From Pseudomonas neuropathica (GTDB taxonomy: Bacteria; Pseudomonadota; Gammaproteobacteria; Pseudomonadales; Pseudomonadaceae): DNA of 64,000 nt. The position numbers and the translations under genes are program-made. Below the pieces are notes generated by a model. It was not told where the DNA came from. It saw nothing but the letters and a program-made list of their open reading frames with translations, and did no database searches. The stretch spans positions 248,001-312,000 of the forward strand of contig NZ_JACOPX010000004.1 of NCBI RefSeq assembly GCF_015461835.1, given 5' to 3'. Positions 9,972 through 19,255 of the stretch are shown here, piece by piece (within the stretch, counting starts at the first letter, position 1; each line of letters begins with the position of its first letter).

Positions 9972-11266
9972 TGATTCAACGCTCCCTGAAGTACATCCTG
10001 GCCGCACTGATCGTGCTGGCCGTGATTGCCGGCGGCGGTTTCTGGTACCTCAAACGCCCGGCACCGGAACCGACGCTCGAACCTGTTACGGCGGCAGACG
10101 GCACCGTTTTGACCCGCGTCATCCCCGGCACCAAACCCAAGGCGCAGGTGCTGGTCGCGGTCAACGACGACCAGAAACTCTCTGAAAAACAACTGACCAC
10201 CCTGAGCCGCAGCGCCTCGGCGCAAATCGTTCAGGTGATTCTGCCCAAGGACTGCCTGCTGCAAAGCCGCGCCCTGCAAACCGGTCTGCGCGAACTGAAC
10301 GGCCCGGCTACGCTGGTAAGCGGTATCGGCCCCGGCGCGGTATTGGCCTGGCGTTGGTTGTCCGAGCAAAAGGACGACAAGGCCCAAGCGATTTCCGTGG
10401 ACCTGGCGCTGGAAAAACCCGGCTGCACTCACCTGTTGCCGAAATCCGCCGCCCACGGCCACTGGCTGGTGGCGTGGAACGACAACCCGGACGACGCCAG
10501 CGCAGGTTTCGTGCGCGATCAACCGAACGCCGAAACCAGCATCAGCGACTACGACATCAACCTGCCGCAAGTGCTGAACAACGAACTGCGCAAGATCCTC
10601 GTCGGCGGCGACAAGGCCAACGGCGGTCTGGCGATCCCGGTGGTGGAAGTGCCGGCCGGTCAAGCCAAGGACACCGTGACCCTGTTCCTTTCCGGTGACG
10701 GCGGCTGGCGCGACCTCGACCGCGACGTGGCCGGTGAAATGGCCAAGATCGGCTACCCGGTCGTCGGCATCGACACCCTGCGCTACTACTGGCAGCACAA
10801 GAGCCCGGAACAAAGCGCACTGGACCTGACCGAACTGATGCAGCACTACCGGCAGAAATGGGGCACCAAGCGCTTCATCCTCACCGGTTACTCGTTTGGT
10901 GCCGACGTCCTGCCGGCGATCTACAACCGCTTGCCAGAAACCGAGCAGCAGCGCGTCGACGCAATCATCCTGCTGGCCTTCGCCCGCACCGGCAGCTTCG
11001 AAATCGAAGTCGAAGGCTGGCTGGGCAACGCCGGCAAAGAAGCCGCCACCGGCCCGGAAATGGCCAAGCTGCCAGCGGCCAAGGTTGTGTGCATCTATGG
11101 TGAAGAAGAGACGGATGAGAGTGGCTGCACCGACAAAACTGCGGTGGGCGAGGCAGTCAAATTGCCCGGCGGCCACCACTTCGACGAGAACTACCCGGCG
11201 CTGGCCAAGCGTTTGGTGGACTTGATCGAGAAGCGTCAGAGCAAGGACTCGGTCGCCGAAGAGTAA
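9971..11266 (+). CDS. VirJ/AcvB-family periplasmic hydrolase, probable alanyl-PG hydrolase
   Basis: A 431-residue alpha/beta hydrolase with an N-terminal signal anchor (about residues 7-27). The VirJ domain occupies roughly residues 230-425: DGGWRD at about 242, the nucleophile elbow GYSFG at about 306, and a C-terminal GGHHFDENY with the likely catalytic His. The ATG overlaps the mprF stop (TGATG), so the two are translationally coupled. In P. aeruginosa (PA0919) and Agrobacterium (AcvB) such proteins hydrolyse aminoacyl-PG in the periplasm, which fits a lipid-turnover pair. Followed by a strong terminator. Confidence 0.88.
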   Translation: MIQRSLKYILAALIVLAVIAGGGFWYLKRPAPEPTLEPVTAADGTVLTRVIPGTKPKAQVLVAVNDDQKLSEKQLTTLSRSASAQIVQVILPKDCLLQSRALQTGLRELNGPATLVSGIGPGAVLAWRWLSEQKDDKAQAISVDLALEKPGCTHLLPKSAAHGHWLVAWNDNPDDASAGFVRDQPNAETSISDYDINLPQVLNNELRKILVGGDKANGGLAIPVVEVPAGQAKDTVTLFLSGDGGWRDLDRDVAGEMAKIGYPVVGIDTLRYYWQHKSPEQSALDLTELMQHYRQKWGTKRFILTGYSFGADVLPAIYNRLPETEQQRVDAIILLAFARTGSFEIEVEGWLGNAGKEAATGPEMAKLPAAKVVCIYGEEETDESGCTDKTAVGEAVKLPGGHHFDENYPALAKRLVDLIEKRQSKDSVAEE

Positions 11267-11282
11267 TCTGAGCCACGCCCAT

Positions 11283-11320
11283 AAAAAGCCCCCGCAACTT
11301 CGCAGTTGCGGGGGCTTTTT
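11283..11320 (+). terminator. Rho-independent terminator after the mprF-virJ operon
   Basis: A perfect inverted repeat (AAAAAGCCCCCGCAACT / AGTTGCGGGGGCTTTTT) with loop TCGC, 16 bp after the stop. Confidence 0.95.
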
Positions 11321-11346
11321 ACATCTCGGACGAAGAACCCGCTCCC

Positions 11347-11438
11347 CTGTAGGACTGAGCCTGCTCGCGATAGCGGAGTGTCAGCCACCTATTTGCCAAC
11401 TGACACACCGCTATCGCGAGCAGGCTCACTCCTACAAG
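11347..11438. repeat. REPIN-like inverted REP pair
   Basis: Two copies of the GAGCCTGCTCGCGATAGCG REP in opposite orientation (11347-11381 and 11402-11438), flanked by CTGTAGGA/TCCTACA arms. The same doublet recurs at 19086, 39329, 46608 and 51074. Confidence 0.92.
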
Positions 11439-11511
11439 GGATGGCGCTGGATTCGAGATTTTGTGCAGTGACCGTAAATTTCTTGACTCTTCAGGAAGCC
11501 AAAAACGCCAA

Positions 11512-11539
11512 GTGTCCACATTCCATAAAACGTGGACAC
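11512..11539. other. Isolated hairpin GTGTCCAC/GTGGACAC
   Basis: A perfect 8-bp inverted repeat (11512-11519 and 11532-11539) with a 12-nt loop in the 500-bp space before the DUF3077 gene. No T-run follows. It may be an operator or an RNA hairpin; function unknown. No convincing coding sequence is seen in 11441-11949. Confidence 0.4.
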
Positions 11540-11770
11540 CTGCTTGATTGGCATTATCGAATCGTCAACTCCACACTCATTCATCTGCTGAACAAATCCC
11601 CGCAAAACCGCCAGCAACGTTTAGTTTCGTTTACTTCCAGTCTCGCAATATCAGATGACGCCCACGGACCTTGTAGGCAAACTCCGAAACTCTTGTTGGG
11701 GCGCTGTGCCGCTCTATTGCGCTGTTTTTCGACGGGATACTCTCCGGACGTCGCTGACCCATTCAGAGAT

Positions 11771-11949
11771 CGGGTGTGGTAACCCGGAGAAACCATCGCA
11801 ACAGCGCGCTCCTCAAGTTATGGCGGCTGTGCGTGGGACGCTTTCGGGCGTGCCGGTTTCTTTGGTTCCCGGTTTACCACCCTGCGTACAGCTGCCTCCC
11901 TTTCGTGTGGTAACGAAAGTCGCGGCGCTACGAACCAAGGAGTAACAAG
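11771..11949 (+). promoter_or_regulatory. Structured leader RNA candidate before the DUF3077 gene
   Basis: Two hairpins carry the same 8-nt loop TGTGGTAA on different stems: CGGG/CCCG at 11771-11786 and CTTTCG/CGAAAG at 11900-11919. Between them, TTTACCAC (11873-11880) is complementary to that loop. The preceding TTGGTTC (11862-11868) is complementary to GAACCAA (11932-11938), which abuts the Shine-Dalgarno AAGGAG (11937-11942). The element could therefore mask or expose the ribosome site. The pairing is read from sequence; the regulatory role is inference. Confidence 0.5.
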
Positions 11950-12276
11950 ATGCCCGAAACTGATCTGCACGGACTCGCAAACGTTAAAACCATCGGCTTC
12001 ACCCCCTTCCTCTACCACTCGGATCAAGCGTTCTTCAACGTCCGCGCCGGCATCCCTATCATCGATGCCTTGTCCCAATCCTCCGACCTGCTATCCCTCG
12101 CCAAATCCTTCGCCGAGGATGCTGCCTTCATCAGAGACACCGACCGCCATGCCTGGGCTGCGCATTACCTGACGGTGATGGGCAAAGCCTTGATTGATGA
12201 TGTGATCCAAGCGCTGATCCCACGACCTGCGCGGACGAAGACCGAGTCTGAAGCAGAGATACCTGAAGGCTTGTAA
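11950..12276 (+). CDS. DUF3077 family protein
   Basis: A 108-residue protein with the Pseudomonas DUF3077 pattern: FFNVRAGIPIIDALSQSSDLLSLAKSFAEDAA followed by WAAHYLTVMGKALIDDV (both parts read as one helical domain). No signal peptide or membrane segment. SD AAGGAG lies 7 bases before the ATG. It is a single gene behind a long structured leader and ahead of a REP pair and a shared terminator. Function unknown; proteins of this family occur in several copies in fluorescent pseudomonads. Confidence 0.8.
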   Translation: MPETDLHGLANVKTIGFTPFLYHSDQAFFNVRAGIPIIDALSQSSDLLSLAKSFAEDAAFIRDTDRHAWAAHYLTVMGKALIDDVIQALIPRPARTKTESEAEIPEGL

Positions 12277-12285
12277 AGGTTTGAA

Positions 12286-12366
12286 AATCAAAAGATCGCA
12301 GCCTTCGGCAGCTCCTACATGGAATGCGAAACCTGTAGGAGCTGCCGAAGGCTGCGATCTTTTGAT
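12286..12366. repeat. Inverted REP pair (GATCGCAGCCTTCGGCAGC type)
   Basis: ATCAAAAGATCGCAGCC followed by TTCGGCAGCTCCTACA and its inverted copy on the other side of a short spacer, forming a long hairpin with 33-bp arms. The second REP family of this window; other copies at 16779 and 19968. Confidence 0.92.
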
Positions 12367-12384
12367 CTGAAGTTGCCGCCGACA

Positions 12385-12426
12385 AAAAAGCCCCCGCCAA
12401 CCACAAGGCTGACGGGGGCTCTTTCT
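12385..12426. terminator. Bidirectional terminator between DUF3077 gene and kup
   Basis: AAAAAAGCCCCCG/CGGGGGCTCTTT arms around a short loop, between convergent genes. Confidence 0.88.
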
Positions 12427-12437
12427 ATAACGCGAAG

Positions 12438-14339
12438 TTACATCTCGACCTGCGTCCCCAACTCAATCACCCGGTTCAGCGGCAGATTAAAGAACCGCAA
12501 GTTCCCATTGGCATTCTTCAACATGAACGCGAACAGCGCTTCACGCCAACGCGCCATGCCCTCAAGTTTCGAGGCAATCACCGTTTCGCGGCTGAGGAAG
12601 TACGTGGTGCGCATCGGGCTGAAGTCCAGATCATCCAGATGACACAGCTTCAGCGCCTGCGGCACGTCCGGCTCGTCGGTGAAGCCGAAGTGCAGGATCA
12701 CCCGGAAGAAGCCTTCGCCGTGGGCCTCGACCTCGAAGCGCCGCGATGGCGGTACGCGCGGGATGTCTTCGTAGACCACCGTCAGCAACACCACTTGCTC
12801 ATGCAGTACCTGGTTGTGCAGCAAGTTGTGCAACAACGCATGCGGCACGGCGTCGGAGCGCGCGGTGAGGAACACAGCAGTGCCCTGCACCCGATGCGGC
12901 GGTTGCACGCGGATGCTGCTGATAAAGATCGGCAGCGGCAGTGCGCCTTCGTCGAGACGATCGACCAGCAGTTGTTTACCGCGCTTCCAGGTGGTCATCA
13001 GCACGAACAGCGCGATACCGGCGATCACCGGGAATGCGCCGCCCTGAACGATCTTCGGCACGTTGGCGGCGAAGTACAGGCCGTCCACCAGCAGGAAGCC
13101 GATCAGCACCGGCACCGCAAGGATCGGTGGCCATTTCCACAGCAGCAGCATCACTGCCGACACCAGAATGGTGGTCATCAGCATGGTGCCCGTCACCGCC
13201 ACGCCATAGGCCGAGGCCAGTGCGCCGGAGGATTCGAAGCCAAGCACCAGCAGCACAACGCCAACCATCAGCGCCCAGTTCACCGCGCCGATGTAAATCT
13301 GGCCCTGCTCATCGCTGGAGGTGTGCTGGATGTACATGCGCGGGATGTAACCGAGCTGAATCGCCTGACGCGTCAGGGAGAACGCGCCGGAAATCACCGC
13401 TTGCGAGGCAATCACCGTGGCCAGCGTCGACAGACCGACCAGTGGAATCAGCGCCCAGCTCGGTGCCAGCAGATAGAACGGGTTACGCGCTGCTTCGGGG
13501 TTTTCCAGCAGCAAGGCGCCCTGACCGAAGTAGTTGAGCACCAGCGCCGGCAACACCAGGATGAACCACGCCCGGGCAATCGGCTTGCGACCAAAGTGGC
13601 CCATGTCGGCGTACAGCGCTTCGGCACCGGTCAGCGCCAGCACCACAGCGCCGAGGATTGCTACGCCCATGCCCGGATGAACGACGAAGAAATTCACCGC
13701 CCAAATCGGATTCATCGCATGCAGCACTTCTGGCGTGTGGCTGATGCCATACACACCGAGGGCGCCGAGGACGAGGAACCAGGTGACCATGATCGGCCCG
13801 AACAGAATGCCAATCCGCGCCGTACCGTGTTTCTGGATCAGAAACAGCGCCACCAGCACCACCAGCGACAGCGGCACCACCCAATGGTCGATGCCATCGA
13901 ATGCCAGCCCCAGACCTTCAATCGCCGACAGTACGGAAATCGCCGGGGTGATCATGCTGTCGCCATAAAACAGCGCCGCGCCGATCAGTCCGCAAACCAC
14001 CAGCAACGACCGCAACTTCTTGCGATGCCCCGCCGCGCGCCGCGCCAGTGCGGTGAGCGCCATGATGCCGCCCTCGCCCTGGTTGTCGGCGCGCAGCACG
14101 AACATCATGTATTTGATCGACACGACCCAGATCAGCGACCAGAAGATCAACGACAGAATACCCAGCACGCCATCGTGATTGACCGATACGCCGTAAGCGC
14201 CGGAAAACACTTCTTTGAGGGTGTACAGCGGGCTCGTGCCGATGTCGCCGTAAACCACCCCGACCGCCGCGACCAGCATGCTCAGCGGCTTGGAGGCCGA
14301 ACCCTCGGCGCCTGCCGCATGACTACTTGCCTGACCCAT
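12438..14339 (-). CDS. kup: Kup potassium transporter
   Basis: A 633-residue low-affinity K+:H+ symporter of the KUP/HAK family in the inner membrane. The N-terminal signature [18 protein letters not shown] is clear. About 12 membrane segments fill residues 20-450, followed by a cytoplasmic C-terminal domain of about 180 residues. Full family length. It is divergent from rimO across a 289-bp spacer and convergent with the DUF3077 gene. Confidence 0.96.
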   Translation of the reverse strand: MGQASSHAAGAEGSASKPLSMLVAAVGVVYGDIGTSPLYTLKEVFSGAYGVSVNHDGVLGILSLIFWSLIWVVSIKYMMFVLRADNQGEGGIMALTALARRAAGHRKKLRSLLVVCGLIGAALFYGDSMITPAISVLSAIEGLGLAFDGIDHWVVPLSLVVLVALFLIQKHGTARIGILFGPIMVTWFLVLGALGVYGISHTPEVLHAMNPIWAVNFFVVHPGMGVAILGAVVLALTGAEALYADMGHFGRKPIARAWFILVLPALVLNYFGQGALLLENPEAARNPFYLLAPSWALIPLVGLSTLATVIASQAVISGAFSLTRQAIQLGYIPRMYIQHTSSDEQGQIYIGAVNWALMVGVVLLVLGFESSGALASAYGVAVTGTMLMTTILVSAVMLLLWKWPPILAVPVLIGFLLVDGLYFAANVPKIVQGGAFPVIAGIALFVLMTTWKRGKQLLVDRLDEGALPLPIFISSIRVQPPHRVQGTAVFLTARSDAVPHALLHNLLHNQVLHEQVVLLTVVYEDIPRVPPSRRFEVEAHGEGFFRVILHFGFTDEPDVPQALKLCHLDDLDFSPMRTTYFLSRETVIASKLEGMARWREALFAFMLKNANGNLRFFNLPLNRVIELGTQVEM

Positions 14340-14628
14340 CCAACACTCCTACTTCTCAGAACCGGCTTCTTGAATGAAGCACTATGCTTTGTGGTGCAGC
14401 ATGCGCTGTTTTACCTGTTGTTACAGACGTTTTGTTGACTGTAAAAAATTGGTAAAGCTCAACGGCGCGAAGCATAGCGCAGCACTCGTCGTATTTCCCT
14501 GCATAAAGCTGGTCAAGTGCGTTGCCCGCCGCTAGAATTGCGCACTTTTTGATCAGAGGCGCGCCCTAAGCGCCCGTCCGTCGGCTTTCGCACCAAGAAA
14601 GCGATGTCACAAAATACCGAGGTTAGAC

Positions 14629-15966
14629 ATGTCCACCACTCCTGCGCCGGCCAATCCAAAGGTTGGCTTTGTATCTCTGGGTTGCCCGAAAGCACTGGTC
14701 GACTCCGAGCGCATCCTGACCCAGCTGCGTATGGAAGGCTATGACGTGGTGTCCACCTATCAGGACGCCGACGTTGTAGTCGTCAACACCTGCGGTTTCA
14801 TCGATTCGGCCAAGGCTGAGTCGCTGGAAGTGATCGGCGAAGCGATCAAGGAAAACGGCAAGGTGATCGTCACCGGCTGCATGGGCGTGGAAGAAGGCAA
14901 CATCCGCAACGTGCACCCGAGCGTGCTGGCCGTGACCGGTCCGCAGCAGTACGAGCAAGTGGTCAACGCCGTGCACGAAGTGGTGCCGCCGCGTCAGGAT
15001 CACAACCCGCTGATCGACCTGGTGCCGCCGCAAGGCATCAAACTGACCCCGCGTCACTACGCCTACCTGAAGATTTCCGAAGGCTGCAACCACAGCTGCA
15101 GCTTCTGCATCATCCCGTCGATGCGCGGCAAACTGGTCAGCCGTCCGGTCGGTGATGTGCTCGACGAAGCTCAGCGCCTGGTCAAATCCGGCGTTAAAGA
15201 GCTGCTGGTGATTTCGCAAGACACCAGCGCCTACGGCGTTGACGTGAAATACCGCACCGGCTTCTGGAACGGCGCGCCGGTGAAAACCCGCATGACCGAA
15301 CTGTGTGAAGCATTGAGCACCCTCGGCGTCTGGGTCCGCCTGCACTACGTTTACCCGTACCCGCACGTTGACGAGCTGATCCCGCTGATGGCTGCCGGCA
15401 AGATCCTGCCGTACCTGGACATCCCGTTCCAGCACGCCAGCCCGAAAGTCTTGAAGTCGATGAAACGCCCGGCGTTCGAAGACAAGACCCTGGCGCGGAT
15501 CAAGAACTGGCGCGAAATCTGCCCGGACCTGATCATCCGTTCGACCTTCATCGTCGGCTTCCCGGGCGAAACCGAAGAAGATTTCCAGTACCTGTTGAAC
15601 TGGCTGACCGAAGCACAACTCGACCGCGTGGGCTGCTTCCAGTACTCGCCGGTCGATGGCGCGCCTGCCAACGATCTGGATCTGGAAGTGGTGCCGGACG
15701 AGGTCAAGCAAGATCGCTGGGATCGCTTTATGGCGCACCAGCAGGCGATCAGCTCGGCCCGCCTGCAAATGCGCATCGGCCGTGAGATTGAAGTGCTGGT
15801 TGACGAAGTTGACGAGCAAGGCGCGGTTGGCCGCTGCTTCTTCGACGCCCCGGAAATCGATGGCAACGTGTTTATCGACAACGGCAGCAACCTGAAGCCT
15901 GGCGACAAGGTCTGGTGCAAGGTGACTGACGCTGACGAATATGACCTGTGGGCTGAGCAGATCTGA
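14629..15966 (+). CDS. rimO: Ribosomal protein S12 methylthiotransferase
   Basis: A 445-residue radical SAM enzyme that methylthiolates Asp89 of ribosomal protein S12. UPF0004 domain with cluster cysteines C19 ([11 protein letters not shown]), C55 (VNTCGF) and C84 (TGCMG). Radical SAM CxxxCxxC at C153, C157 and C160 ([10 protein letters not shown]). A C-terminal TRAM domain follows (about 375-440). A likely -10 (TAGAAT) lies at about 14533-14538. Confidence 0.97.
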   Translation: MSTTPAPANPKVGFVSLGCPKALVDSERILTQLRMEGYDVVSTYQDADVVVVNTCGFIDSAKAESLEVIGEAIKENGKVIVTGCMGVEEGNIRNVHPSVLAVTGPQQYEQVVNAVHEVVPPRQDHNPLIDLVPPQGIKLTPRHYAYLKISEGCNHSCSFCIIPSMRGKLVSRPVGDVLDEAQRLVKSGVKELLVISQDTSAYGVDVKYRTGFWNGAPVKTRMTELCEALSTLGVWVRLHYVYPYPHVDELIPLMAAGKILPYLDIPFQHASPKVLKSMKRPAFEDKTLARIKNWREICPDLIIRSTFIVGFPGETEEDFQYLLNWLTEAQLDRVGCFQYSPVDGAPANDLDLEVVPDEVKQDRWDRFMAHQQAISSARLQMRIGREIEVLVDEVDEQGAVGRCFFDAPEIDGNVFIDNGSNLKPGDKVWCKVTDADEYDLWAEQI

Positions 15967-15974
15967 TCTAAAGA

Positions 15975-16141
15975 TCAAAAGCCCCTCACCCCAGCCCTCT
16001 CCCGGAGGGAGAGGGCGCTGATCGTGTTGTTCTTTCGAGGTACATCGACCTGAGCTATCCGGTCGAACGCAGGTTTGAAAAGCACGAAGATCAGCTTCCT
16101 TCCCCCTCGCCCCCTTGGGGGAGAGGGTTGGGGTGAGGGGG
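15975..16141. repeat. Inverted pair of CCCTCACCCC-type intergenic repeats
   Basis: The arms CCCCTCACCCCAGCCCTCTC (15981-16000) and GGGAGAGGGTTGGGGTGAGG (about 16119-16139) are inverted copies of a repeat widespread between bacterial genes. About 115 bp separate them. No gene is seen in 15967-16287. Confidence 0.8.
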
Positions 16142-16191
16142 AGAGATCTTGCTGGCGACAGAAACAGCCAGCCAGACACCGCAAAAAATAC

Positions 16192-16230
16192 AAAAAGCCC
16201 CGCTCTTTTTACGAGATGCGGGGCTTTTTT
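16192..16230 (+). terminator. Terminator upstream of the GNAT gene
   Basis: AAAAAGCCCCGC / GCGGGGCTTTTTT arms around CTTTTTACGAGAT, ending 57 bp before the next start. It probably ends the rimO transcript. Confidence 0.88.
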
Positions 16231-16287
16231 ACGGCTATCGTTTAGCGGGGGACGGACTCCCTTGAAACGGACAAGAGGCAGACGGGC

Positions 16288-16761
16288 ATGCGTCACCATT
16301 CGGTCATCCACACGCCGAAACTCAGCGATTATCAGGAACTGACCCGGGTCTGGGAGGCCTCGGTCCGCGCGACCCATGATTTTCTGCCGGACAGCTATAT
16401 CGAGCTGCTGCGCAATCTGGTGCTCACCCGCTATCTCGATGCAGTGATGCTGATCTGCACCAAGAACACCGACCAGCGCATCACCGGGTTTGCCGGTGTC
16501 GCGGCGGGCAAGATCGAAATGCTGTTCATCGATCCTGAGCATCGCGGACAGGGACTGGGCAAGAAACTGTTGAATTACGCTCTGCAACATTTGAATGCCG
16601 ATGAACTCGACGTCAACGAACAAAACCCGCAGGCGCTGGGGTTCTACTTCAAGCAGGGTTTCGAGGTGATCGGCCGTTCGGAGGTGGATGGCATGGGCCA
16701 GCCGTATCCGTTGTTGCACATGCGTTTGCGCCAGAACCAGCAGCGCTCCAGCCACGCCTGA
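16288..16761 (+). CDS. GNAT N-acetyltransferase (YjaB-like)
   Basis: A 157-residue acetyltransferase with the acetyl-CoA motif A (IEMLFIDPEHRGQGLGKKLL, about residues 87-106) and a C-terminal VNEQNPQALGFYFKQGFEV followed by GRSEVDGMGQPYPLLHM. These are close to the pattern of E. coli YjaB. The acceptor substrate is unknown. The start at 16288 lies downstream of a terminator, so it is probably a single-gene unit. Confidence 0.85.
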   Translation: MRHHSVIHTPKLSDYQELTRVWEASVRATHDFLPDSYIELLRNLVLTRYLDAVMLICTKNTDQRITGFAGVAAGKIEMLFIDPEHRGQGLGKKLLNYALQHLNADELDVNEQNPQALGFYFKQGFEVIGRSEVDGMGQPYPLLHMRLRQNQQRSSHA

Positions 16762-16778
16762 CACACCACCGTACCCTT

Positions 16779-16850
16779 GTAGGAGCTGCCGAAGGCTGCG
16801 ATCTTTGCTTTTTAAAGATCAAAAGATCGCAGCCTTCGGCAGCTCCTACA
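16779..16850. repeat. Inverted REP pair (GATCGCAGCCTTCGGCAGC type)
   Basis: Same family as at 12286: TGTAGGAGCTGCCGAAGG followed by CTGCGATCTTT and its inverted copy, loop of about 10 bp. Confidence 0.92.
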
Positions 16851-16917
16851 AATGGAACCGGGCTTAACCGGCGCCACACAGGTACAATGCCCACCCCTTT
16901 TTTGTTACGGCCCTGTC

Positions 16918-17628
16918 ATGACTGACCCGATTCGCCTCTCCAAACGCCTCATCGAACTGGTCGGTTGCTCCCGCCGGGAGGCCGAGCTGTTCATTGAGGG
17001 CGGCTGGGTCACCGTGAACGGCGAAGTGATTGACGAGCCGCAATTCAAGGTCGGCGACCAGAAGGTCGAGCTCGACAAGGACGCCAAGGCCACTGCGCCG
17101 GAGCCGGTGACCATCCTGCTCAACGCGCCGGCTGGCATGGATGTCGAGACCGCCATGCAATCGCTGAGCGCCGAAACCCTCAGCGAAGAACACCGCTTCA
17201 GCAAACGCCCGTTGCGCGGGCACTTCCTGCGCCTGACCGCCAGCGCCGACCTGCAAGCCAAGGCTAGCGGCCTGCTGGTGTTCACCCAGGACTGGAAAAT
17301 CCTCCGCAAACTCACCGCCGACGCCGCGAAGATCGAGCAGGAATACGTGGTTGAAGTCGAAGGAGACATGGTCGCCCACGGCCTCAACCGTTTGCAGCAT
17401 GGCCTGACCCACAAGGGCAAGGAGCTGCCGCCAGTCAAGGCCAGCTGGCAGAACGAAAACCGGCTGCGCTTCGCCATGAAAAACCCGCAGCCCGGCATCA
17501 TCGCCCAGTTTTGCGAAGCGGTGGGCCTCAAGGTCATCGGCATCCGTCGCATCCGCATCGGCGGCGTCTCGATCGGCAAGGTTCCGGTCGGCCAATGGCG
17601 CTACCTGTCCGGCAAAGAGAAGTTCTAA
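16918..17628 (+). CDS. S4-domain pseudouridine synthase-like protein without catalytic Asp
   Basis: A 236-residue protein of the RsuA/RluB/RluF type. An S4 RNA-binding domain occupies residues 5-55 (IRLSKRLIELVGCSRREAEL). A synthase-like domain follows to the end (GLLVFTQDWKILRKL, QEYVVEVEG, GLKVIGIRRIRIGGV). In the family the catalytic Asp lies five residues before GLL. Here that position (residue 113, ADLQAKASGLL) is Gln, and the NKP motif is NAP. A modification role is therefore doubtful and an RNA-binding role more likely. The ATG at 16918 is used because the domain begins there. Confidence 0.85.
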   Translation: MTDPIRLSKRLIELVGCSRREAELFIEGGWVTVNGEVIDEPQFKVGDQKVELDKDAKATAPEPVTILLNAPAGMDVETAMQSLSAETLSEEHRFSKRPLRGHFLRLTASADLQAKASGLLVFTQDWKILRKLTADAAKIEQEYVVEVEGDMVAHGLNRLQHGLTHKGKELPPVKASWQNENRLRFAMKNPQPGIIAQFCEAVGLKVIGIRRIRIGGVSIGKVPVGQWRYLSGKEKF

Positions 17629-17700
17629 GACTTCCACTGCCGCCACACATTCCGGCAGCGCGCCTGCGTGCGGCCCACAACGCTTATCAGGATTACTCAC

Positions 17701-18171
17701 ATGATTCATAACGACGTATTGCGCAGCGTGCGCTACATGCTCGACATCAGCGACAAGAAGGTTGTCGAGATCATCAAACTCGGCGGCATGGAAGTAGCGC
17801 TCGCCGACGTAGTGACCTGGCTCGACAAGAAAGAAGAAGACGAAGAAGGTTTTGTGCGCTGCCCGGACGAAGTCATCGCGCATTTCCTCGACGGTCTGGT
17901 GATCTTCAAGCGTGGCAAGGACGAAAGCCGTCCGCCGCAGCCGATCGAAGTGCCGGTGACCAACAACATCATCCTTAAAAAGCTGCGCGTGGCCTTCGAA
18001 CTGAAAGAAGACGACATGCACGCGATCCTCAAGGCCGCCGAGTTCCCAGTGTCCAAGCCTGAGCTGAGTGCGCTGTTCCGCAAGGTCGGCCACACCAACT
18101 ACCGCCCGTGCGGCGACCAGTTGCTGCGCAACTTCCTCAAGGGTCTGACCCTGCGCGTTCGCCCGGCCTGA
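17701..18171 (+). CDS. DUF1456 family protein (YehS-like)
   Basis: A 156-residue cytosolic protein with two copies of the DUF1456 repeat: residues 1-70 (NDVLRSVRYMLDISDKKVVEI) and 86-150 (NNIILKKLRVAFELKEDDM). Each repeat is helical. Function is unknown across the family. It sits 72 bp after the S4-domain gene on the same strand. Confidence 0.9.
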   Translation: MIHNDVLRSVRYMLDISDKKVVEIIKLGGMEVALADVVTWLDKKEEDEEGFVRCPDEVIAHFLDGLVIFKRGKDESRPPQPIEVPVTNNIILKKLRVAFELKEDDMHAILKAAEFPVSKPELSALFRKVGHTNYRPCGDQLLRNFLKGLTLRVRPA

Positions 18172-18300
18172 TCCCCTTCTGCGGTGGCGACCGATGGTCG
18201 CCGCCGCAACGCATGACCGCTCATTCCCTCTGAAAATAGTGGCTCCGCTTTTCGCGGCTGACGACTAGGGTGTATTGACCCCTAATCCTCAGGACTCGCC

Positions 18301-19071
18301 ATGCACCCGTATTTCTCCCTGCAAGGCCGCACCGCTCTGGTGACCGGCGGCACCCGTGGTATCGGCAAAATGATCGCCAAAGCCTTTGTCGAGGCTGGCG
18401 CGCGTGTCTACGTCTGCTCGCGCGACGCCGAAGCCTGCCATCAAACGGCTGAAGAACTCAGCGCTTTGGGCAAATGTCATGGCATTGCCGCAAACTTGGC
18501 GACGGAAGAAGGCGTGCAGGAACTGGCCGCGCGCCTGGGCGAGCAGATCACGCATCTGGATATTCTGGTGAACAACGCCGGCACTACCTGGGGCGCGCCG
18601 CTGGAGAGCTACCCGGTCAAGGGTTGGGAAAAAGTCATGCAGCTCAACGTGACGTCGGTGTTCAGTTGCATCCAGCAGTTTCTGCCGTTGTTGCGCAAAG
18701 CGGGTTCGGCGGCGAACCCGGCGCGGATCATCAACATTGGCTCGGTGGCGGGGATTTCTTCGTTTGGCGAGCAGGCGTATGCCTACGGGCCAAGTAAGGC
18801 CGCCCTACATCAATTGTCGCGGATTCTCGCGCGGGAACTGGTGAGCCAGCACATCAACGTCAACGTGATTGCGCCGGGGCGCTTTCCGAGCAAGATGACC
18901 CAGCATATTGGTAATGATGAGAAGGCGCTGGCTGAGGATACGGCGTTGATTCCGATGAAGCGTTGGGGACGGGAGGAGGAGATGGCGGCGCTGGCGATCA
19001 GTCTGGCGAGTACGGCTGGGGCTTATATGACGGGGAATATTATTCCGCTGGATGGTGGGTTCAGCCTCTAG
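18301..19071 (+). CDS. rhlG: NADPH-dependent short-chain dehydrogenase RhlG
   Basis: A 256-residue classical SDR. The cofactor motif TGGTRGIG is at residues 15-22, NNAG at 91-94, and the catalytic YxxxK at Tyr162-Lys166. Start and end (MHPYFSLQGR, GNIIPLDGGFSL) agree closely with my memory of P. aeruginosa RhlG, a beta-ketoacyl reductase-like enzyme once linked to rhamnolipid synthesis, a link later disputed. The gene is monocistronic and ends just before a REP pair. Confidence 0.88.
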   Translation: MHPYFSLQGRTALVTGGTRGIGKMIAKAFVEAGARVYVCSRDAEACHQTAEELSALGKCHGIAANLATEEGVQELAARLGEQITHLDILVNNAGTTWGAPLESYPVKGWEKVMQLNVTSVFSCIQQFLPLLRKAGSAANPARIINIGSVAGISSFGEQAYAYGPSKAALHQLSRILARELVSQHINVNVIAPGRFPSKMTQHIGNDEKALAEDTALIPMKRWGREEEMAALAISLASTAGAYMTGNIIPLDGGFSL

Positions 19072-19085
19072 GTCGGCGGTGAAGC

Positions 19086-19180
19086 TATCGCGAGCAGGCT
19101 CACTCCTACAGGGGTTTTCAGCGAACAGAGATTTTGTGTACATCCACAACCCTGTAGGAGTGAGCCTGCTCGCGATGGCG
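19086..19180. repeat. REPIN-like inverted REP pair
   Basis: TATCGCGAGCAGGCTCACTC at the left and its inverted copy at 19155-19180, with CCTACAGG/CCTGTAGG flanks. Same family as at 11347. Confidence 0.92.
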
Positions 19181-19255
19181 TCCGCCCTGCCATCACCAGA
19201 CTTGAGACGGGACGGGTTATCATGCCCCCCCCCTGCCCCGCTTCGAATGCAAACC

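Noticed and set aside
11306..11782. 158-codon plus-strand ORF after the mprF-virJ operon
   Set aside because: It runs through the REP pair and hairpin, has no SD and no recognisable domain.
12639..14438. Long plus-strand ORF opposite kup
   Set aside because: Shadow of kup; Gln/His/Arg-rich with no family pattern.
14623..16764. 713-codon minus-strand ORF across rimO and the GNAT gene
   Set aside because: It spans two recognised plus-strand genes plus repeats and a terminator; no domain is visible.
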